Assembly: GCA_009392005.1 (NCBI GenBank)
Contig: VFHL01000006.1
Location: forward strand, 136,671-200,670
Length of the DNA: 64,000 bases
Reading direction: 5' to 3'
Origin: SAR202 cluster bacterium
GTDB taxonomy: Bacteria; Chloroflexota; Dehalococcoidia; UBA6926; VFHL01
Made by a program: the position numbers and the translations under genes
Notes under the pieces: generated by a model
What the model was told of the DNA's origin: nothing
Databases searched by the model: none
Seen by the model: the letters and a program-made list of their open reading frames with translations, nothing else
Shown: positions 10,988-21,812 of the stretch, piece by piece
Layout: every line of letters begins with the position of its first letter
Numbering within the stretch: the first letter of the stretch is position 1

Positions 10988-12367
10988 ATGGCTCAATATC
11001 ATATATGGACAGTTGGCTGCCAAATGAACAAAGCGGATTCAGATCGACTGGGCTCGGCTCTTGAAGATCTCGGTTATGAATTCACAAATGACGCTGAACA
11101 AGCAGACATGGTAATTTTGAATAGTTGCGTCGTTCGACAAGGAGCCGAAGATAAGGTAGCTGCACGCCTCAACAGCTTACAAGGTTGGAAACGCAACAAT
11201 CCTAACAACACGCTGACTTTGATGGGATGCATGGTTGGCCCAAAAACTGATGAATTGGAAAAACAATTTGCTCACGTAGACTTCTTCTTAAGACCTCAAG
11301 AATTTATGCCTCTAGTAGAGTTCGCATCAGAGCGCCAAGGTGTTCCTTGTAGCACAGACCTAGACTTATTGCCCCCAACTCAACCACAGGTGAGCGCATA
11401 TGTTCCTGTTATCCATGGGTGTGACGACTTTTGCACATATTGTATTGTTCCGTACAGGCGAGGCAGGGAACGAAGCAGATCTATCCAAGATCTCGTACGA
11501 GAATCTGAAATGCTATCCCGACGAGGCGTCAAAGAAATAACATTACTGGGCCAAATTGTTGACCGATACGGGCATGACCTAGAGGAAGATACTGACCTCG
11601 CAGATCTGCTAAATGCAATCAATTCTGTTGAAAACATACATAGGGTACGATTCCTAACTTCTCACCCTCGTGACATGAGCCAACGTATAATTGACGCAGT
11701 CGCTCATTTAGAAAAAGCATGTGAATGGATCAATCTTCCGTTTCAATCTGGTGATAACGCAATATTGAATGCAATGCGACGACCTTATCGGATTGAAGAT
11801 TATCTATCACTCGTAGAACGCATTCGAGACGCCATTCCAGATGTCGCTTTAAGTACCGATGTAATCGTTGGTTTCTGTGGAGAGACTGAAGAACAATTCG
11901 AAAACACAATTGCCGTTCTTGAGAAGATACGTTTTGACACTGTTTTTGTCGCCGCATATTCCACTCGTACTGGAACAATTGCTGACCGAAAATTCCAAGA
12001 CGATATCCCAGTAAAAGAAAAACTCAGACGTAAGAAGATTATTGAAGAGTTACAAGAGCGCATTGCAACAGAAAAAAATGCCCCTCTATTAGGTGAAAGA
12101 GTTGAAATATTAGTTGAAAAGAAGCAAAAAGAGAAGTGGATGGGCCGGACTAGAACCAACAAGCTCGTATTTTTTGATGATTCACGTGACTGGACTGGAA
12201 AGCTTGTTGAAGTAGACGTCACGCATACAGGACCGTGGTCCCTTCAAGGAAACTTGCCGGATACTACCTCAATATCAGATACTATAGACGGTATAATTGA
12301 ATATTCTCACTTTAAAGATGACACTCATCAAAGCAAGAATGAAATTCCACTTAAGACGATCACTTAG
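10988..12367 (+). CDS. miaB: tRNA-2-methylthio-N6-dimethylallyladenosine synthase MiaB
   Basis: MTTase: WTVGCQMNKADSDRL, GCDDFCTYCIVPYRRGRERSR radical SAM, TRAM C-terminus. Confidence 0.93.
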   Translation: MAQYHIWTVGCQMNKADSDRLGSALEDLGYEFTNDAEQADMVILNSCVVRQGAEDKVAARLNSLQGWKRNNPNNTLTLMGCMVGPKTDELEKQFAHVDFFLRPQEFMPLVEFASERQGVPCSTDLDLLPPTQPQVSAYVPVIHGCDDFCTYCIVPYRRGRERSRSIQDLVRESEMLSRRGVKEITLLGQIVDRYGHDLEEDTDLADLLNAINSVENIHRVRFLTSHPRDMSQRIIDAVAHLEKACEWINLPFQSGDNAILNAMRRPYRIEDYLSLVERIRDAIPDVALSTDVIVGFCGETEEQFENTIAVLEKIRFDTVFVAAYSTRTGTIADRKFQDDIPVKEKLRRKKIIEELQERIATEKNAPLLGERVEILVEKKQKEKWMGRTRTNKLVFFDDSRDWTGKLVEVDVTHTGPWSLQGNLPDTTSISDTIDGIIEYSHFKDDTHQSKNEIPLKTIT

Positions 12368-12382
12368 GAAGGATCTAGCGGA

Positions 12383-13546
12383 ATGGCGCAAGACATAAAT
12401 ATCCCTGTAACGCCAAGCGCACCTGGAGCTGCCCACAACCTGGCCCCAGTATCTAATTCAGCTCGACAACCTATACCAAATACCTACTTTCATATGTCCG
12501 AGGAAGAATTGGATGAACGCATCCAAGATGCTCGTCACACCTTAGGGAAACGTCTAACAATTTTGGGACATCATTATCAGCGATCAGACATTATTAAATA
12601 CGCTGATCTACGAGGTGATTCCTACAAACTAGCGAGATTCGCGGAAGAGCAAGAAGACGCAGAATATATTATCTTCTGTGGCGTGAATTTCATGGGTGAA
12701 ACAGCAGATATCCTGAGTAAGCCTGAACAAAAAGTCATACTTCCCAATTTAGATGCGGGGTGTCATATGGCTGATATGGCGCCGACGCAAGACGCTTATG
12801 ATTGCTGGGATGATTTGACAGAAGTAGTAAGCACCGATCGCGTGATGCCCGTTACATATATGAACTCAACCGCAGCCATCAAAGCACTAGTTGGTAAGAA
12901 TGGCGGAATAGTGTCAACGTCTTCGAATAATGACAAGATTTTTCAATGGGCACAGGAACGAAGGGAAAAAATCTTATTTTTCCCTGATCAATATTTGGGT
13001 GCCAACACATGGAACAAATTGAATTGGGATCGGACCAAAGTAACGAAATGGAATCCTTATTTAGAACTCGGAGGCAACACAAAAGAGCAACTTGACGACG
13101 CCAGATTAATCTTATGGGCTGGTTTTTGCTCAGTTCACAAAAGATTCACGTTAGATCAAGTGAAAAGTGCCCGTGAGAACAATGAAGGTATCAAAGTAAT
13201 TGTTCATCCCGAATGCACTGAAGATGTAGCAGATGCATCAGATTACGTAGGCTCTACCGAATACATTATTCAAATGGTAACTGACGCACCATCAGGAACG
13301 AAATGGGCGATCGGGACAGAAATCAATCTCGTTGGCCGCCTTCAAGAAGAAAATCCTGATAAATTAATTTTTTGCTTGGATCCTGTAGTTTGCCCATGCT
13401 CAATGATGTATCGGATACATCCTGCTTACCTTGCCTGGGTAATTGAAAATTTAGTTGAAGGAAAAGTGATCAATCAAATATCCGTTGATCAAGAAACAGC
13501 CCATTTTGCAAAATTAGGCCTTGATCGTATGCTTCAAGTTACCTAA
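12383..13546 (+). CDS. nadA: Quinolinate synthase
   Basis: LGHHYQRSDI, GVNFMGETADILS, HPEC, DPVVCPCSMMYRI. Confidence 0.94.
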   Translation: MAQDINIPVTPSAPGAAHNLAPVSNSARQPIPNTYFHMSEEELDERIQDARHTLGKRLTILGHHYQRSDIIKYADLRGDSYKLARFAEEQEDAEYIIFCGVNFMGETADILSKPEQKVILPNLDAGCHMADMAPTQDAYDCWDDLTEVVSTDRVMPVTYMNSTAAIKALVGKNGGIVSTSSNNDKIFQWAQERREKILFFPDQYLGANTWNKLNWDRTKVTKWNPYLELGGNTKEQLDDARLILWAGFCSVHKRFTLDQVKSARENNEGIKVIVHPECTEDVADASDYVGSTEYIIQMVTDAPSGTKWAIGTEINLVGRLQEENPDKLIFCLDPVVCPCSMMYRIHPAYLAWVIENLVEGKVINQISVDQETAHFAKLGLDRMLQVT

Positions 13547-13730
13547 AGCTTGTGTTTCATCTAAACGTTCGACACTTACACAGAATTCGAAACTTGCAAT
13601 CACTCCTTCTTTGGACATGTTTTACTCCGCATTATCCACGCTGATGATAACTTACGATAGAGGAATACGTATGGGTATTGACCGTGTGGTCATTGTTAAT
13701 CATCAAGCATATTTGAGATTGAATTAAATC

Positions 13731-15284
13731 ATGCCCAAATACGATTACATCATAGTGGGTTCAGGAATTGCAGGTCTTTACACCGCTTTACTCGCGCGAC
13801 AACTAGGAACCGTACTGATACTCACCAAAGGAACAATTGAGGAAACAAACACCCGTTACGCCCAAGGTGGTATCGCTGCAGCTATCGGAAGCAATGATTC
13901 GACCAATCTTCATTTTGAGGATACTCTTGCTGCCGGTGCCGGTCTTTCTGATCCCGAACATGTGAGAATTTTGGTCGATGAAGCAGCAGATCGAATCCAA
14001 GACCTCATCAATTTTGGTGTCCCGTTCGATACAATTCATGGTGAAATCGCGCTAACGCGAGAGGGTGCCCACAGTCGCGACCGTATTCTTCATGCCGGTG
14101 GAGATGCTACTGGCGAACAAATTGAGATGACCCTGAGTAGGCTAGCACAAATGTCGCGCATCACCGTGCTAGAAAACATCTTGGTGACAGACGTCATCGT
14201 TGAGCAAGGCCGGGCAACTGGTGTACGAACTCTTGATGGTAGAACAGACCTGGCAGCTGACTATGAAGGCCACTTCATTCTCCTCACAACGGGAGGTGCA
14301 GGGCGAATTTTCCGCTATACAACTAACTCTCCAGTCGCCACCGGAGATGGCGTCGCATTGGCATACCGTGCGAATGCAGAAATACGAGATATGGAATTCT
14401 ACCAATTTCACCCGACTGCACTTCGATTACCTGGTGCTCCGCCTTTCCTGATATCAGAAGCTGTTCGTGGTGAAGGAGCAATACTTCGAAACAAACAAGG
14501 TAAAGCATTTGCAAAGAACTACCACAATCTTGGCGACCTCGCCCCACGAGATATAGTGGCTCGCGCCCTCCTCTCGGAGATGGCGAAAGATAATTCAGAT
14601 AACGTTTTCCTTGATGTAACCCATCTGCACGATGCAAAAATCGCAACCCGTTTTCCAACGATTTACAAGACATGTCTATCTCATGGTATTGACATGGCAA
14701 AAGATTGGATTCCAGTATCTCCTGCCGCCCATTATATGATGGGAGGCATCGTAACTAACACATGGGGGGAAACAACCGTCCCCGGACTTTTTACATGTGG
14801 CGAGACCGCATGTACAGGCGTCCATGGAGCAAATCGACTTGCATCAAATTCTTTGCTTGAGGTGCTTATTTTTGGAAAACGCCTTATTCAAAAAACCAAG
14901 TCCATCCTTGAAGACAAGGAAGAAATGAGTGGGATTCCGACATCAGGCGGCTCCTCGCTTGCTAAACACTCATCTCGGGATACTAATGATATTCCTTTAT
15001 CCTTTAGTGCAATTCAAAATCTGATGTGGGAACAAGTCGGTATGATACGGAATGGGCATGATTTAGCGAAAGCATCGCAAACCCTTGCCTCGTGGGAAAT
15101 GGATCTCGCGAATGAAATTGGTGCTCAAGATCAAGAGTTGCGTAATGTAATTCTTACAGCGAGGTTAATGGCGGAAGCCGCGCTGCAACGTACCGAAAGT
15201 CGTGGGGCGCATTCAAGAAGCGATTTTGATTCTACTGCCAATGAATGGGAGAAACACATCAACTTCCAAAAATCACCTAGCTAA
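13731..15284 (+). CDS. nadB: L-aspartate oxidase
   Basis: FAD GSGIAGLYTALLA, TRYAQGGIAAAIG, QFHPTAL, HGANRLASNSLLEVLIFG. Confidence 0.95.
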   Translation: MPKYDYIIVGSGIAGLYTALLARQLGTVLILTKGTIEETNTRYAQGGIAAAIGSNDSTNLHFEDTLAAGAGLSDPEHVRILVDEAADRIQDLINFGVPFDTIHGEIALTREGAHSRDRILHAGGDATGEQIEMTLSRLAQMSRITVLENILVTDVIVEQGRATGVRTLDGRTDLAADYEGHFILLTTGGAGRIFRYTTNSPVATGDGVALAYRANAEIRDMEFYQFHPTALRLPGAPPFLISEAVRGEGAILRNKQGKAFAKNYHNLGDLAPRDIVARALLSEMAKDNSDNVFLDVTHLHDAKIATRFPTIYKTCLSHGIDMAKDWIPVSPAAHYMMGGIVTNTWGETTVPGLFTCGETACTGVHGANRLASNSLLEVLIFGKRLIQKTKSILEDKEEMSGIPTSGGSSLAKHSSRDTNDIPLSFSAIQNLMWEQVGMIRNGHDLAKASQTLASWEMDLANEIGAQDQELRNVILTARLMAEAALQRTESRGAHSRSDFDSTANEWEKHINFQKSPS

Positions 15285-15375
15285 GTGATTTTAAGATCCT
15301 TACTCAATACCAATATCAGGCAACACAACACCAACAAAAGATCCTCGTACGTTAAGGGAAAATAAGGAGGTAAAC

Positions 15376-16233
15376 ATGAAACCTTTGAGCCTCGATCTTG
15401 AACGGATAGTAGACATGGCATTGGAGGAAGATCTCGGCCACGGCGATATCACCACCCAATCACTTTTGCCACCCAATATTCAGGGAGCAGGAGTCATTTT
15501 AGTGAAAGAACATGGGATTGTAGCCGGCGTGGAGATCGCCCTAGCGATTTTTAAAAGACTTGATCAGCAAATTCGATTTGACGTGCTCAGCACTGACGGG
15601 ATATGGGTTGAGCCAGGAACACAGTTATGCAGAATTGAAGGGAATCTCACAGCAATCCTCGCTGGTGAGCGAGTCGCACTCAATTTTTTACAGCGCCTCA
15701 GTGGTGTAGCGACTGAAACCGCTAAATTCGTTGAAACGGTCTCCGGCACAAAAGCACGAATCATCGACACTCGAAAAACAACACCTGGGCTGAGACTTTT
15801 AGAAAAATATGCTGTCCGCGTAGCTGGGGGATTTAATCATCGTTTCAATTTGAGTGATGCCATCTTAATTAAAGACAATCACCTTGCAGCGCTTAGGTCC
15901 ATTGAGGGCAACCTCACAACTGCTATAGCATCCGCCAAGAAAAATGCCCCCCATGGGATGAAAATCCAACTTGAGGTAGAAAATTTTGAAGAAGCAAAAA
16001 ATGCCATTGAAGCAGGGGTAGATTCCTTATTGTTGGATAACATGCATCCAACTGAAATGCAAAGAGTGGTAGAACAATTTGGCGATAAAGTATTCATGGA
16101 AGCTTCCGGAGGCATTACCCTCGAAAACGTACGGGCAGTTGCAGAAACTGGAGTCGATGTCATATCTATCGGTGCATTAACTCACTCATCTCCTGCTTTG
16201 GATATAAGCCTAGATTTAGAAATACTAAATTGA
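15376..16233 (+). CDS. nadC: Nicotinate-nucleotide pyrophosphorylase (carboxylating)
   Basis: LEEDLGHGDITTQSL, LNFLQRLSGVAT, IDTRKTTPGLRLLEKYAVRVAGGFNHR, LLDN, EASGGI. Confidence 0.95.
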   Translation: MKPLSLDLERIVDMALEEDLGHGDITTQSLLPPNIQGAGVILVKEHGIVAGVEIALAIFKRLDQQIRFDVLSTDGIWVEPGTQLCRIEGNLTAILAGERVALNFLQRLSGVATETAKFVETVSGTKARIIDTRKTTPGLRLLEKYAVRVAGGFNHRFNLSDAILIKDNHLAALRSIEGNLTTAIASAKKNAPHGMKIQLEVENFEEAKNAIEAGVDSLLLDNMHPTEMQRVVEQFGDKVFMEASGGITLENVRAVAETGVDVISIGALTHSSPALDISLDLEILN

Positions 16234-16346
16234 TCTACAAAAAATAATTGGAACAACCTAGTACAATATTTCTTGCCGAGCAGATATGCCCCTATGGCGA
16301 TACCAGACATCTCGTGCAGCTGCTAATGTAAAGTACCTTTACCCCT

Positions 16347-17654
16347 ATGCGACAACACTCAATAAACACAGATATAAAAAGAACCAAGAAGCCCCGCATA
16401 TTCTATGGTTGGTACATTGTCATAGCAAGCGTATTAAGTAATGCTTACCTTTCTACTGCATTCTTCCAAGGGTTCTCTGTATTCTTCCTACCAATTGTCA
16501 ACGAATTTGGATGGACTAGAGCACAGACTTCAGTTGCATTTTCGTTACGTCAGCTAGAAATCGGAATCTTAGCTCCATTAATGGGTTTCCTAGTGGATCG
16601 TTTAGGTGGTCGCAAGGTAATCATAATTTGCATGGTCATAAGTGGGTTTGGTTTAGTCTTAATGAGCAGAATAAATTCACTATGGTCATTCTATGTAACA
16701 TTTGCACTGATTTCAGTTGGCGTAAGTGGTGCCAGCCATGGGATATCATGGCCAACTGTCGTAGCCGCTTGGTTCAATCGTTTACGCGGCCGAGCTCTCG
16801 GATTCACCTTTCTTGGTCCAGTGGTCGGAGCCCCTGCGATCATTTTAGTAGTATTGTTAGAGCAAGCAGTGGGATGGAGATTATCTGTACTCTATCTCGG
16901 TATAGGTATCTGGTTAATTGGCATCCCTCTTGGAGCTCTCGCTCGATCAAAACCCACCGATTATGGTTACCTTCCTGATGGTGATCTTCCAAATGAAGAT
17001 ACCAAGAATGCATTGGCAGACAAAAACCTACTCGAAGATTCTCCCGATGACCATACGATGACTGGACAGACTGCCACAATGGCCTTACGATCAAACGCTT
17101 TCTGGCTCCTTGTTGGTCTTTATGGACTACATGGGGTTGGCCTCAGCGGTTTTTTTGTCCACCAAATTCCATTTTTTGAACACATCGGATTCAGCACTGC
17201 GCAATCTGCGATGACTGTATCTGTTATGTTCATTGCAAGCGGGATAGGAAGGTTGAGCGCCGGGTTCCTAATGGACTTGATTGATTGGCGCATCATCATG
17301 CTTGTTGTAATGGTAACCCAAACGCTAGATATGTTCGCATTAATATATGTCTCTGAATATTGGCATGCCTTAGTATTTTCTGTGATTATGGGAATAGGGT
17401 TCGGCGCAACAATCCCAAGTCGACCAATACTTGTAGGCAAATATTTCGGGATGCGAGCATACGGAACAATACAAGGGTTATTACAGGGCTCTGCAATCGC
17501 ATCTGGCGTCGCAGGACCAATCATTATGGGATGGGTGTTTGATCAATATTTGAGTTACAATCCGGCCATCGTTGGATTCACAGCTTTAACCGCTTTAACA
17601 ATTCCAGTAATTCTCCTATGTCGGAATCCAGAAACAAACTATAATTACAGTTAA
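16347..17654 (+). CDS. MFS transporter (monocarboxylate-transporter-like)
   Basis: About 12 hydrophobic segments, FYGWYIVIAS N-terminus, GFLVDRLGGRKVI loop motif. Confidence 0.85.
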   Translation: MRQHSINTDIKRTKKPRIFYGWYIVIASVLSNAYLSTAFFQGFSVFFLPIVNEFGWTRAQTSVAFSLRQLEIGILAPLMGFLVDRLGGRKVIIICMVISGFGLVLMSRINSLWSFYVTFALISVGVSGASHGISWPTVVAAWFNRLRGRALGFTFLGPVVGAPAIILVVLLEQAVGWRLSVLYLGIGIWLIGIPLGALARSKPTDYGYLPDGDLPNEDTKNALADKNLLEDSPDDHTMTGQTATMALRSNAFWLLVGLYGLHGVGLSGFFVHQIPFFEHIGFSTAQSAMTVSVMFIASGIGRLSAGFLMDLIDWRIIMLVVMVTQTLDMFALIYVSEYWHALVFSVIMGIGFGATIPSRPILVGKYFGMRAYGTIQGLLQGSAIASGVAGPIIMGWVFDQYLSYNPAIVGFTALTALTIPVILLCRNPETNYNYS

Positions 17655-17693
17655 TGAATTTAAGAATCTACACAATTGTAAGGATCATTTTAA

Positions 17694-18383
17694 ATGCCTA
17701 AGATTAAATCGATGATGCAATCAATAGTTCTACTCATAACCCTACTGTTTATTTCCGCCTCATGTTCTTCAACCGATATGGACGTCACGCCTATCGCTAC
17801 GACGAAGACAACAATATCGGCCCCAACTCCAACAACAAAAGTACCAGTGAACGCAGGAACATTAAACTACCAAAAGTACTCTAAGCCACCAGCGCTGACG
17901 ATTGATGTAAATAGCACTTATACAGCGACCATACTCACAAATAAAGGCACAATCACAGTAAACTTGTTTGCCTCAGAAGCGCCTCGTACCGTCAATAATT
18001 TCGTGTTTTTATCGCGAGAAGGATTCTATGAAAATGTCCCCTTCCACCGAGTCATCAAAGGGTTCATGGTTCAAACAGGGGATCCAACAGGTACTGGCAC
18101 AGGAGGCCCCGGTTATGATTTTAAGGACGAACCGGTAAGTCGAGAGTATTTGAGAGGAACCTTGGCGATGGCGAATGCAGGGCCTGATACAAACGGAAGC
18201 CAGTTTTTCATCATGCATCAAGACAGCCCATACCTACCAAAAAACTACACTATCTTTGGTGAAGTTGTTGATGGATTTGAAGCGCTGGATGAAATTGCCA
18301 ACACGCCTGTCACAAACAATATTCGTGGAGAAGAATCAGTCCCCACCATGGAACTACGTATCGAAAAAGTCACGATACAGTAA
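17694..18383 (+). CDS. Cyclophilin-type peptidyl-prolyl isomerase, predicted lipoprotein
   Basis: Signal peptide with lipobox ISASC, Thr/Pro linker, then FHRVIKGFMVQTGDPTGTGTGGPGY cyclophilin core. Confidence 0.92.
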   Translation: MPKIKSMMQSIVLLITLLFISASCSSTDMDVTPIATTKTTISAPTPTTKVPVNAGTLNYQKYSKPPALTIDVNSTYTATILTNKGTITVNLFASEAPRTVNNFVFLSREGFYENVPFHRVIKGFMVQTGDPTGTGTGGPGYDFKDEPVSREYLRGTLAMANAGPDTNGSQFFIMHQDSPYLPKNYTIFGEVVDGFEALDEIANTPVTNNIRGEESVPTMELRIEKVTIQ

Positions 18384-18512
18384 GAATTCAACTCCTCTAA
18401 TTGAAATAATAGTTCGCTGTGTTGTTTTTTCAGAAAAACCAAGCTACGCTGTCACAAATACTAAATCAATGTTGCACAAGATTAGCATCAGCAACTAGAG
18501 CAGGAACCCTAC

Positions 18513-19022
18513 ATGGCCCAATATTCGGCAGCACCAGAGATGACAATTGATACAGAAAAAAGTTATACCGCTACTATTCAAACAAGCAAAGGGGACGTAG
18601 TAATCGATTTGTTCCCCAAAGAAGCACCCTTGAGTGTGAACAACTTTGTTTTCCTAGCTCGAGAGGGCTTTTATAACAACGTGAAGTTCCATCGCATTAT
18701 CAAGGGTTTCATGATCCAAGGAGGAGATCCTACCGGCACTGGCGCTGGCGGTCCGGGGTACCAGTTTAGTGATGAAGAAGTTACTCGTGATTATGTAAGA
18801 GGTACGTTGGCAATGGCAAACGCAGGCCCTAACACCAATGGCAGCCAATTCTTCATCATGCACGCAGATATGGGATTGCCACCAAGCTACAACATATTCG
18901 GATTAGTCAAAGAAGGTATTGAAACTATTGATGCGATCGCAGATGTTCCAACAGTCGGACCCGAAAAATCAACGCCGACTGAAGACGTCTTAATCACAGG
19001 CGTGGATATCTCTGAAAGCTAG
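18513..19022 (+). CDS. Cyclophilin-type peptidyl-prolyl isomerase (no signal peptide)
   Basis: FHRIIKGFMIQGGDPTGTGAGGPGYQF, NTNGSQFFI. Confidence 0.93.
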   Translation: MAQYSAAPEMTIDTEKSYTATIQTSKGDVVIDLFPKEAPLSVNNFVFLAREGFYNNVKFHRIIKGFMIQGGDPTGTGAGGPGYQFSDEEVTRDYVRGTLAMANAGPNTNGSQFFIMHADMGLPPSYNIFGLVKEGIETIDAIADVPTVGPEKSTPTEDVLITGVDISES

Positions 19023-19065
19023 GTACAAAAAACCACCGTATCCAACACCTTTTGTTCCCCAGTCA

Positions 19066-19806
19066 TTATTTTTGGATCACACTTGGTGTGGTTTTTCCTC
19101 TTTGTCTCCAAGCTAACTTGGATAACTGGGTCCCCATCTCATAAAGTACGATAAGAGGGACGGCAACAAGAGTCTGGTTTAATGGATCAAATGTCGGTGT
19201 GATAATCGCACCCAAAACAAATGCTAGAACAACTGCCCATCGCCTTTGCTTCGCAAGAAATTCAGGCCTGACGATGCCTAATCGGGACAAAAGATACAGT
19301 AAGAAAGGCATCTCAAAAGATAGGCCTAACCACAGTAAAAGTGTCACAACAACACTGACATAATTACCAATCCGAATTGTTGGTTGTGCCACATCGCTAC
19401 CGAATGTTAGAAGGAAATTTAATGCAGGCGGCAATAAAACGAAGTAACCAAACAGCACACCAATTAGAAATGAAATACTAACGCCAGGAAGAGCCAAATA
19501 CAGGTACTTCTTCTCAGCAGGTAATAGTGCTGGCCGCACAAACATCACAATCTGAAAGACGATATAAGGCAACGTAATAACAAATCCAGCAAGAAGAGAA
19601 ACTTTGACATATGTAGCGAGTAATTCTGTAATTTCTGTATAAATTGGCTGGAAATCACCAGCGGGTAGGACCAAAAACGGAAAAAAAACATGTTGGGCAA
19701 AGAAAAAAGCTGCACCACTCACAATGACAAGCACTGCCACAGTACGGATTAACCGATTGCGAATCTCCCTCAAATGTTCGACCAAGGGCTGCCGCTGATT
19801 ATTCAT
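19066..19806 (-). CDS. tatC: Twin-arginine translocase subunit TatC
   Basis: LVEHLREIRNRLIRT N-terminus, six hydrophobic segments, FEMPFLLYLLSRLG. Confidence 0.94.
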   Translation of the reverse strand: MNNQRQPLVEHLREIRNRLIRTVAVLVIVSGAAFFFAQHVFFPFLVLPAGDFQPIYTEITELLATYVKVSLLAGFVITLPYIVFQIVMFVRPALLPAEKKYLYLALPGVSISFLIGVLFGYFVLLPPALNFLLTFGSDVAQPTIRIGNYVSVVVTLLLWLGLSFEMPFLLYLLSRLGIVRPEFLAKQRRWAVVLAFVLGAIITPTFDPLNQTLVAVPLIVLYEMGTQLSKLAWRQRGKTTPSVIQK

Positions 19807-19879
19807 ATGTACATCTTACACTTATGGATAATGCCATTTATAACATGGAGCGGGATCGAACCAAAGAATATATTTTTCC

Positions 19880-20488
19880 TCAATCTAACCAATATATTCT
19901 TTCCGACGGATCCGTGCGATAGGATTTAGGTAAGACCTCTGGTTTGCCAATAAACATTGCCCCGACCATCTCCCAATCAGAATCAGCACCTATTGTCTCT
20001 CGCAATCGTGGATGGGTCGTTGCAGATCCTGTGCTCCAAGTTAACGCAAGTCCTTCTGCTACAGCTGCAAGTGCTGCATTTTGCACTCCACAGCACACAG
20101 CTGCATAATTCTCTCTAGTAATTTCCTCTTTCTCCCCAGGAACACTGAAAACATAAACCAAAGCCGGGGCACTTAATACACGATTTCGAGCATCATCAGC
20201 CGATTTCTTTTTTTGACCAGGATTTGGGTTCGATACGCTTTCATATTTTTCTTGCCACGCTAAATCCGCAACCTCATCTCGTACATCACTGTCGCCGGAA
20301 AAAACAAAAAATCGTTCTGGCTCAGTCAAGTGATGATTGGGTCCCCAATGTGCGGCACCAAGAATCCTTTCCAAAGCACCACGAGACACGGAATCAGCTG
20401 TAAATTGGTTGGTCATGCGTCTTTCGAAAATCGCTTGATAAACACTCACAGGGGTGTATGGAATTTCAATATCCTCATTGCTAATCAA
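19880..20488 (-). CDS. Nitroreductase family protein
   Basis: IFERRMTNQFTADSV, AAHWGPNHHLTEPERF, LALTWSTG flavin-fold pattern. Confidence 0.85.
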   Translation of the reverse strand: MISNEDIEIPYTPVSVYQAIFERRMTNQFTADSVSRGALERILGAAHWGPNHHLTEPERFFVFSGDSDVRDEVADLAWQEKYESVSNPNPGQKKKSADDARNRVLSAPALVYVFSVPGEKEEITRENYAAVCCGVQNAALAAVAEGLALTWSTGSATTHPRLRETIGADSDWEMVGAMFIGKPEVLPKSYRTDPSERIYWLD

Positions 20489-20674
20489 TCCGCCACCTCA
20501 ATCTAACCATCATGCGTTTAAAAGGGATTATAAAGGATCCAAAAAGATTGACAATCAGATATAGCAAGTTCACGTCGAGAAAAGGAATGAAAATCTACGG
20601 CTACAGAAAAAGCCACGCATCAGGCACAAACGACTACCAACGATGCATGAAGCCAAAGATGGTAACTACCGAGT

Positions 20675-21793
20675 TTACTCGACCTTAAGTTGCCCCACCA
20701 TACCTGCCTCCCGATGACCTGGTATATCACAGAAGAACGTGTATGAACCAGCAGCCAGTGTAACAGAAGCTTCTTCAGTACCTCCCTGAGTCGCTGGGAG
20801 TAATCTAAAGTCTTCGCCCTCTATCACAAATGAGTGATCAAGGAATCCAGTATTAGTGAAAGTAACATCAACGTCCCCGGATAACGCCGTAAGTGAATCT
20901 GGGCTGAATTTGAAGTCATCCGCTCCCGAAAGAACAATACTATGGCCTGCTGCTTCCCCGGCGCTAGTACCATGACCATCAGTAGATGTAGAACTATCCG
21001 TTGAGGCCACTATTGCCTTAGGCATGGTTGAAAGGCGCCAATCTTTCATATCCTGGATCAAATGCGCCAACAGCCAACGATCCTCTTCGCTAAGGAATTT
21101 ACTAAATGCTGGCATATTACCCCGAGGTTTTTCTTCATTAGGATGGCTATTCGGTTGAACACCAGTTACACAATGAGATGGTGTGTTGCCATGAGAAACA
21201 AGAGATTTATCGTGTGGTGCCCAAAGGCTCTCGGTACCACAACTGATAAGCCAATATAACTCACCTATTGTTCGAGAAACCGCAATTGCATCGCGCTCAT
21301 CTGCCTCTGTGTCCGGATCATCTACAAATCGAACAGGGTACTGAACGACGGTGCCAAACAAAAGATTAGGAATTGATTGACCACCACTTGGATTCAATCC
21401 TGTTCCATCAACCCCGTGACATCCTGCGCAATTAATCCTGTATACATTTTGAGCATGGTCTTTTGTCGTGCGATCATAAATCACTGGGCTCTCTACATTA
21501 ACAATCTCTGCAAATGATAAGTTCTCGTATGACTTGCTAACTACAAAATATCCATTCGCGCCGAACGCGTTCTTCTCAAAGACAGTCGCGCTGGCTGGGC
21601 GGTCTAAACGTGGCTCCTCTTGCACTCGATAATTTTGTCCGTAGTGCATTTCTTGAAAGAAATCCAACGGGTAGGATCCTATCGAGCACCCAGCTAGTAC
21701 CATCATTGTAACTAACAGCAGAGGAAGCGCGATAAACCTCGTCCCTTTGCTGGAACTCACTAAACGACCTATATATTTTGTGGGTAATTGCAT
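20675..21793 (-). CDS. Monoheme cytochrome c fused to a C-terminal cupredoxin domain (ActE-like, alternative complex III)
   Basis: Lipobox LAGC; heme motif NCAGCHG; C-terminal domain with type-1 Cu ligands DHSFVIEG...FFCDIPGHREAGMVG. Confidence 0.85.
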   Translation of the reverse strand: MQLPTKYIGRLVSSSKGTRFIALPLLLVTMMVLAGCSIGSYPLDFFQEMHYGQNYRVQEEPRLDRPASATVFEKNAFGANGYFVVSKSYENLSFAEIVNVESPVIYDRTTKDHAQNVYRINCAGCHGVDGTGLNPSGGQSIPNLLFGTVVQYPVRFVDDPDTEADERDAIAVSRTIGELYWLISCGTESLWAPHDKSLVSHGNTPSHCVTGVQPNSHPNEEKPRGNMPAFSKFLSEEDRWLLAHLIQDMKDWRLSTMPKAIVASTDSSTSTDGHGTSAGEAAGHSIVLSGADDFKFSPDSLTALSGDVDVTFTNTGFLDHSFVIEGEDFRLLPATQGGTEEASVTLAAGSYTFFCDIPGHREAGMVGQLKVE

Positions 21794-21812
21794 GTTTTTT
21801 CTCTAAGAACTC

